NCBI RefSeq assembly: GCF_036370855.1
Contig: NC_088099.1
Span: 25,387,501 to 25,451,500, forward strand
Reading direction: 5' to 3'
Source of the DNA: Dromaius novaehollandiae
Lineage: Eukaryota > Chordata > Aves > Casuariiformes > Dromaiidae
DNA: 64,000 bases
Below the pieces are notes generated by a model. It made no database searches, was not told where the DNA came from, and was given only the letters and a program-made list of their open reading frames with translations. Below are positions 56,956-64,000 of this stretch, piece after piece; within the stretch, counting starts at the first letter, position 1; the number at the start of each line of letters is the position of its first letter. The position numbers and the translations under genes were made by a program.

Positions 56956-59900
56956 TCAAGAGGAAATCTCTAAGACTGATACATTCCTTTAAGTTTTTAT
57001 GGATGGAAAACAAGTATGTTGTGAATGGCAACTTAAATCTTGAGTAAAGAGCCATTGCCTTGGTCTTGAAAAGAACTGTTTAACTCTTAGGCTCAGAAGC
57101 AACTCACTGACCTCAGTTGACTTCTGTGGAATTAACTCAATAAATCTTCACAAGATTGGGAACAGTATTAGTATTTCATTGTTCCATAGAGATACAAGTT
57201 TTCCTCTCACAGTACTAAGTTCCAGCTGAATTACTGTGGTTTAATTTTCTTCTTCAGGGAATATTTCACATAGTTGGCCTGTCAGGGTCCCATTCAATTA
57301 AATAAAATGTTCAAAATAAACTAACCAAAGACCTAATCTAGGACAAGATGTAATAATAAAGTTATAGATATTTTACATGTTAAATTAGATATTTCTATAC
57401 TTTCACATCCAATCATACTACATACAGTGTGGTCTTCCTAATTCATTTTCACCTTGCTTTTGCTCCCATGTAAGGCCTGCAGCTTTGTGAAGGAAATCTG
57501 AACTCAGAAAGAACTGACATCCCAAACTGTTTGCAACACAAACATGCTGGTCCTAGGCTGTCAAACGGTGGTCAAGCTGCAATCTAGCCTATGCTTTCCC
57601 CAGCTGCTTTACTATTCAGGCAAGTATTAATGTCTCTTTTATGACTTTTTCAGTTTTACAAAAGGTCGGCTTCAGTAGGAAGGATGCACCTCTGTTCTTG
57701 GTTAACAAGTCAACTGAAAAAGTTTTGCTCTGGATCTAATAGTTTGCATTCTAAAATAACCTGGGTTTTTTTCCCCCATGGCTTTGGGTCCAACAATTAT
57801 TGCAAGCACAAGATCACATTTTTAGTATTTACTGTCTCACTTTATAGATGCCTTTTAAGATGAGCAACCACAAACCAGAAAGATAAACTTTGACATTCTA
57901 TTATGTATACCACAAAGCAAATGTTAGAGCAAAAGTTATAGAGAGAAGTGGAAAGGTCATGCAAGATCTCGTGCTCTGTACAGAGCCAAAGAACAAAGGG
58001 CCTGAAACCCCTTAATGGGGCTTCAACAATGGCTATGGGAAAGCATAGTCACAGAAAACTAGGAGAGGTTTCCTTCCTTCAGCTTCTTTCTGGTAGATAA
58101 AATTAATCAGCTAGACCAAGAAAGCAGAAACAAACCTCACTGTTTTTCTGCTTAGTTTGCCTTAGAAAAAAGATTGCAAGTCTGTATTGCCTCTAATTTT
58201 GTTGGTTTGCCGGTGGTGAGGTTTTTGTGTGTGTGTCCCCTGTTTGGGATGAATTGCCCTTAAATTGTAGCTCCTGGTGGGAAGAAAGGAGAGATCCTGT
58301 GTTATTTCACATGAGCTGCTGGGGAAACTCAACTGTGGTTTATTAAACATGCTCTGTACAAGCGTATTAAAACATTGCAGGAGAGGAAGAGAGGTATCCT
58401 ATTTTGCTTTTCTTCTTTCTTTCCTTTCTTTCTCCTTTTTTTCTCTTGTTCTCTTTCTTCTTCCTTTCTGTCTTCCTGTTTCCTTTTTTCCTTTTTCTCT
58501 CTCCTTCTTTCTTTTTCCTTCTTTCCTTCTCTTCTCTTTTCTTTCTCAAAGATATCCAAAAGTTTTTGTTTATTTATTTTGGTTTGTCTTTTTTTCCTTG
58601 CTTTTTACTACTACAATTCAGATCCTGAATGGTCTGAAAGAAGCAGTGATACTTGAAGAATTCATGAAAAGAGGACATCACAAATGGATGAAATCCAAAC
58701 AGTGAAGGAAAGAAAGAGATTTTAGTTGGGTATTTATCATTCATTTTCACTTTTCGGTCACATTTTTAAGAAAGAATGTCTTTATTAAAGTCCAACATCT
58801 TTTCAGGTAAACAATAATATCAGAGTAATTCAAAAATCAGAAAGGAACAAAGAACGAAACTGCAGTTTGTTTCTATAAAAAAAAAGAAAGAAAAAAGAAA
58901 TAGGTTTCCAGTTTCTAAACCTCTCAGATCCATTTTGTCCCTCTAAAGAAGGAATCAGAGGTATGAGTTTTATTTTTAAAATAATTGCAGGCAGTCATAA
59001 GAATTTGTTGGCCTGAATGCTCCTGGCTGGAAAATACTGTATGTTTCTGCTAAGATATGAAATTAGCCCTGTCAAGGGTAATATGCCAGAAACTATTGTA
59101 TTTGGGTTTGCTGCCTTGATAGGAAGCAAATTTTTGTTTGTCTGTTTTCACTCTCTTTCCATGGGAATCTCCTGGGCTTTGCTTTCCCCTTGCCAAGAGG
59201 AAGAACCAAAATATTTGTTTCCATTTGCCAATTGGAAGCTCCTTTGTTATGTTCCATCCCTTAAAGGAAGAAATAATAATGCTTGCCTGGACTTTGCTTA
59301 AGAAAGAAAAATACCTGCTGAGAGAAAATAATCTCCTTTCTTCAACAAATTGCTTAAGACAGCCCTTTAACAGGACACCAGAGAATTATATTATCTATAG
59401 ATGTTTGTATATAGTTTGAGAGAACTCTAACTATCCAATTTCATAATCTCACTAAAAAGACATGGTCTAATTTTGCGGTGATTTTTATATATATAAAAGG
59501 TGTGTATATACCCTTGCTCTCATGTTAAACTCAATGCAAAATGAGGACCTCCATGCTTCTCTTGTTTCGATGGATCAGTTACAGAGCAACAGAAAGGAGA
59601 CTGCAGTTGTTTTCGTAACAATTTTAAACATGGACATTGAAACTATAAAACCTTAAAAACATGTAAGGAAAACATATAAACATGTGAAGTCCTCAAAACT
59701 GCCTTGATTTTAATTTTTAAATGTGCTAGATCAAGTTAGTGATGTCTGTTTAGTAGGCTGGTATATGACCACGATGCAAAAGTTTCTTCACTTACGCCTG
59801 TCCATGCTCAGTAGGTTTACACATAGTAGGTTTACATATAGACCGTGAAAAAGTCACACTAAAAGAAAGATTGAAGCCAAGGTTAGGGGATCAGCTATCC

Positions 59901-61274
59901 AAAAGAGAAAAGTATAGTATATAACTACAGCATACAGCCCAAGGATTCTGAGGCCCACTCTTGGTTTTCCTTCTCTTTGTATGATTCTGTAAAACACCAT
60001 TACTGGTTACCAGAAGAAGAAAGTGGAGATGCTTAGGCAGTATGAAGAAACAAAACAATATAATTCACAACTTTATCAATAAGGCTGGATTTGCATTTTG
60101 AATGTACTTCGTTCATTCTAGGAACATGTAGAAACAATTACAGTAGAAGAAATGAACAGCGTAGCTGAGAAATGACCGCTGACTAACGTCAGTGAGAACA
60201 CAGACGGGTTAGACGTGAAAATCGGGGTCTGAGCTGGTGTACTGTATATAGCACAGACTGGAAGAAAGACCCTGTGAAGCTTACAGATGAAGAACGTAAC
60301 TAGTGAGCAATCACAAGCCAAACAGCTGCACAAGACAGATAACAGAATTAAAGGAGCTTCAACCATACTATTGTTTAAGAAAAAAAACTCTGCTTGTTAC
60401 AAAATTAATACATCTAGTGGATCATCTCCTAGAGGTCTGACTATGCTGTTCAAGACCCTATCCAGAATAATACAGAAAAAATTAATGCAGAAAACAATCA
60501 CAAACATCCAGATTTACAACCTTCTTATTAATGCCATAATTCAAACAAATTAAACATTGTAGGAATGTGAATATTCTCATTATAGAAGTGTATGATGCAC
60601 CATCATTTTGAGGGGTATGAATTAGTCTCTGGACTAATTATACCTATTTTAATGTAAATACTTTTATAGTTACAAAGGTCACATGAAGTAGCATGTAAAG
60701 AGAAGCTGCCACAAATAATGCAGAAAACAATATTCTCCTTTTTTCTTTGATACATTTGTAGATTGGACTAAAATTTTTAAACTCAGACTACTGAGACAAC
60801 TTCTGAATCAGAAACAAAGAAAAGGGAAATATCTGTTAGTTAGAACAGGAGATTGAAGGCCTGAAATGCTGCTCCTTGTCCTGAAAAGGGCCAATTCATT
60901 TATGAGTAGCCCTGTGGTGGACTCACCACCCCATTGACTTCCATTGAGCGGGGATCCAGTCCTCACGGTCTGGGAGTTGAAGGCACAGTTTGGAAAATCT
61001 GGCCATGTATTTGCTGCGCCTCTGTTTACCGAGCAAAAAGATTATTTTAAAAATATATGTTAATTATTTAATATTCGCAAAAAACCCCCAACCCTTTCTG
61101 AACTTCAGTGATAGAAAGGTTTCTCATCTCTCTCTTCAAATTCCACAGCATGTTTATTGGTAATTATTTATGGAAACAAACATCTGAACTGACTGTATGG
61201 TTGTATAACCTTGTGGAACACTATTAAATGAGAAAACAAACCCCATGTGTGCAGCGTATGCCAGGCATAACTCA
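56956..61274. other. Intergenic region upstream of the second CpG island
   Basis: Apart from the polypyrimidine tract and a 16-base near-tandem repeat around 59811-59840, I see nothing recognisable. Confidence 0.6.
58400..58550. repeat. Polypyrimidine tract (CT-rich, about 150 bp)
   Basis: The + strand is almost purely C and T for about 150 bases, made of irregular CTTT, CCTT and CTTTC words with only four or so G interruptions. Such homopurine-homopyrimidine DNA can adopt triplex (H-DNA) structure. Lys/Glu/Arg-rich or Phe/Ser/Leu-rich frames over it are low-complexity artefacts. Confidence 0.9.
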
Positions 61275-62360
61275 AGTGTGAGGAGCCACGTCCCCCGACT
61301 CACCCTGCCGGGGTGAAACCGAAGGGGCGACCACCGCAGCGGGGAGCGCAGCCTGCGGCCTCCCCGGCCCACACGCTGCCGGCGTTGCGCCCCAGGCCCC
61401 CTGCTCCGGCTCTGGCCCGGCAGAGGGCAAGCGGGGAGAAAATAGCCAATGCCAACCGGGAGGGGGGTCGCGTTTGAAAACACATCTGGGTCGGAGCAAC
61501 CCGCTCGGGGACAGCATTTCAGGGCAAGAGCCGGGAGAGGTTTATTTTGCCGTTGAGGCTGGGAGCTCGCCAGGAGACGAATGAGGCTCCCCAGGCGCCG
61601 TTGCTTGGGAGCCCCGGGGTGTGTGGGGGGGTGTCATGGGGAAGTACATAAATTCGAGGTGTTGGGGCCGAGCGCGGCGCGCGCCACTTCCCATAGGCCC
61701 GGCCGACCGACTCCGTCGCCTCTACCGCCGGCCGGTGGCGGCCTCAGGGGCGGGCCGCCGCGCAACGGGAGGCGCCGCCTTCCCGCCCGCCACTGCGGGG
61801 TCGGAGCCCGAGAAGAGGAGAGGAGAAGGCGGAGGCGGCGGTGCGGTGCGCTGCGGTGCTGCCGGTGGGCGAGGGGAGGTGAGCGCGGCGCGGGCGGGGA
61901 GCCCGGCCCGGCCCAGCTGGCGGCTGCAGGCCGGCCGCGTCCGGCGTCCGTGCCCGGCAGGCCCGGGGCGGCGGCCTGGCCCCGGCAGCCGTGGGGGGCG
62001 CCAGGGGAAGCCGCGCCGGGGGGTCCTTGGCCGCGGCCGGGCCTGGGGGGCGGCTGCCCAGGCGGAGGGGCGGGCAAGCCAGGCGCCGCTGCCCGCGGGC
62101 GGTGTCGCTGCAGCGGAGATGCCGGCGGAGCCCCGGCCCCGCCGCGCCGCGTCGCCCGCGTTGGTCCGCGTTCGCTGGGCACCTGCGCGCGGGCGGGAGG
62201 CCGTGGCGGCGGCAGGGCCGGGGCCGGGCTGAGCGGTGGGGCCCTCCCGCAGCGCCCGCCGCCGGCAGCCCGCGGGGCTTCGCCTTGCCCCGGAGCGAGC
62301 TTCGGCCCCGGCGTTGGTGTGCAGCCCCCGGTGTCGGCAAGGAGCTTTTAAACGCAGGGG
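61275..62360 (+). promoter_or_regulatory. Second CpG island, probable promoter/exon 1 of the next gene (STEAP2 by synteny)
   Basis: A sharply bounded GC- and CpG-rich block. On the + strand it holds a CCAAT box at 61446-61450, an AT-rich TACATAAATT element near 61646, a GC box near 61748, and a consensus donor GAGGGGAG|GTGAGC at 61879. The known vertebrate order STEAP1-STEAP2 on the same strand, together with 14 kb spacing, makes the STEAP2 promoter the best guess. No STEAP2 protein sequence (nucleotide-binding domain or membrane exons) is found before 64000, so the gene name is not assigned. A minus-strand or non-coding promoter is the alternative. Confidence 0.6.
61879..61884 (+). other. 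Consensus 5' splice site in the second CpG island
   Basis: GGAG|GTGAGC is a near-perfect U1 match. If used, it ends a non-coding first exon at 61878 and makes 61879-64000 and beyond intron 1. No acceptor followed by a recognisable coding exon was found in the remaining 2.1 kb. Confidence 0.5.
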
Positions 62361-64000
62361 CGTAGCCATCGGACGCGATGTTTAAATTAATTAGCAACAT
62401 GTTCGGGGACTGCCAGGCTTTCTTAGTTCTCCTTCGGTAATTACTCTTTAAGGGCAAGTTTTTGCCGTTGTGTCCCCTCCTGGGTGATGTAGCTGGATAA
62501 TGTTTCCTTAGCTTGTCTAAGGGCACTGTCAAAAGCCTTGCAAACGTCAAATTTATATCACTCCCACCTTTTCCTGTATCCATTAGGCCAGTTTTGTCGT
62601 CAAAGATTGGTTTTGTTACAGGCTGTTCCTGAACAACCCGTATTAGCTACTTATCATGTGCTTGCCAGCTGAGCATTCACAGATCGACTGCTTAATAATT
62701 TGTTGCAGCATCTTTTCAGGGGCTGAAGTCAGCTAACAAGTCTCGGCTTCCCTCAGCCCCCCGCCTCCCCTCTTTCGGGAATATGTGCTAGTCTGCCTCT
62801 CCTAGCCTCTCCGAGGTCGCAGACATCACTTCAGTCCCTTCTGTAACCATCAAGGGTGGATTTCGTGAGTGCCTGCTGACTTAAAAAAATCTTTATCTTA
62901 TCTTTATCTTTTACTCTTTAACTTATGTCTTTCTACTCTGACCTGACCTTCTGTCTCCCTGTAAAATGAATTTCATTAAATATCTAGTCACAATTAACCT
63001 TTCTGCTAAAGGTTGAAGTAGAGAAGGCATTTAATACTTTCAGCCTATTTTTGTATCACCTGTGATTTGTTCCTTTTTCCTCTTAAGTAATGAACCTTGT
63101 CCTGCCCTTTCTTTTTAGGGTATTGGTAGAACCTTTGCTTGTTATCCTTTATGTCCTTTACTAGTTGTAACTCATTTTTGTGCCTCCACTATTCTGATTG
63201 TATCCCTACATGGTAGCAGTGTCTCACTTGCTCATCCTTAGCTGCCTGCCCTTTTTTACTTTTTGTGTGATTTTTTTTTTCCAGATCATTAAAGCACTCC
63301 TGATGCAGTTATAGCAGTCTTACACACTCTCTCTCCTGAATTGCCATTGTGCATTTAATACAGCACCTTCCAGCTTTCCCAAATTCTTCTGTCTCTTGGA
63401 CTATTTGCCTAAGAATCATGCCTACCTTTCCCTGATGTTGTTTTTGAAGTCCATTAGTTTTATTCTGTTCTTCACACTCTACTTTCCTTAGAACAGGCAG
63501 TGAGGACCTCTGGCTAGTGGGCCAAATTCAGTTCACCACAGCAATTCATCATATTCTACTCCTTGATGCCCCCTTTCCTAAGGATCTTTCAGACAAAAAC
63601 TTAAAGTACGCTGAGGTATGGTTTATTGATACTGGTAGCCCTTTTCCTCATGGAACTCCCCTTTCTATCCCAAAGTTTTGCAGGACCTTCATATCACATG
63701 GCATGAACTGAAATGTGCCTCTGTAGTCACACGGCAGATGCATACGTATTCTGTTGTACCCACTTGATGTATATTTCTTATCTGATGAAAATGCAGCCAT
63801 TTTCATTGTGTTCCTGGATGTGCCCAAATCATGGTACAGGAAATGCTAGTATTTTGCTTGTGTGTTGGATGTCCTTTTGGTCATGTGGTAAGAAAGAAGT
63901 TGATGTTTTTTCAGTGTATGCATAAAAGTCTATATTGTCTGCCTCCACCAAAAAGAATCTTTTCTTAGGGTACTGATTTTGTGGTTACTTTCACATTGTT
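62361..64000. other. Downstream of the second CpG island, probable intron 1 of the next gene
   Basis: GC content drops back to background. No STEAP2 coding block, repeat family or RNA gene was found up to the window end. Confidence 0.5.

Noticed and set aside
58277-58705. 142-codon frame rich in Phe, Ser and Leu, and the Lys/Glu/Arg frames opposite
   Set aside because: Direct translation of the polypyrimidine tract.
61581-62583. Long open frames (up to 279 codons) on both strands in the second CpG island
   Set aside because: Same GC-driven artefact; composition is Ala/Pro/Arg/Gly-rich with no domain, and frames overlap on both strands.

Overview
The window looks like nuclear DNA from a sauropsid, most likely a bird. 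It has AT-rich intergenic sequence with two sharp CpG islands, short spliced vertebrate exons with GT/AG borders, and CR1 LINE remnants as the only recognisable interspersed repeats. At least one CR1 copy carries the avian-type tail of ATTCTGTG-like octamers. I saw no L1, Alu or other mammalian repeat, no operons and no bacterial features.

One protein-coding gene is certain: STEAP1, a six-transmembrane haem-b protein of the plasma membrane, on the + strand. Its four coding exons (41045-41137, 43275-43787, 45303-45467, 47143-47400) join in phase 0 into an intact 342-residue protein. The CpG island at about 36655-37850 lies 3-4 kb upstream. It has four overlapping GC boxes, a G-quadruplex motif and good splice donors, and is very probably the promoter and non-coding first exon. 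A second CpG island at about 61275-62360, 14 kb downstream, has a consensus splice donor at 61879. It is best explained as promoter and exon 1 of the next gene on the same strand. By conserved vertebrate gene order (STEAP1 then STEAP2) that should be STEAP2, but no STEAP2 coding exon falls inside the window, so this is inference.

Layout: 1-36650 is a gene-poor desert holding CR1 remnants (5935-6003, 7155-8110, 27846-28370, 33640-34680), simple repeats, an extremely AT-rich block (29110-29282) and a few exon-like open frames of unknown meaning. 36650-47760 is STEAP1. 47760-61275 is intergenic, with one ancient CR1 (56400-56955), a CA microsatellite and a 150-bp polypyrimidine tract. 61275-64000 is the second promoter and the start of what is probably its first intron.

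I found no clearly new biological system. The points most worth a second look are a near-identical inverted pair of CR1 segments 6 kb apart, a nested CR1 insertion, an internally deleted CR1, the second CpG-island promoter, the G4/GC-box core of the STEAP1 promoter, and a minus-strand two-exon candidate at 30968-31540.
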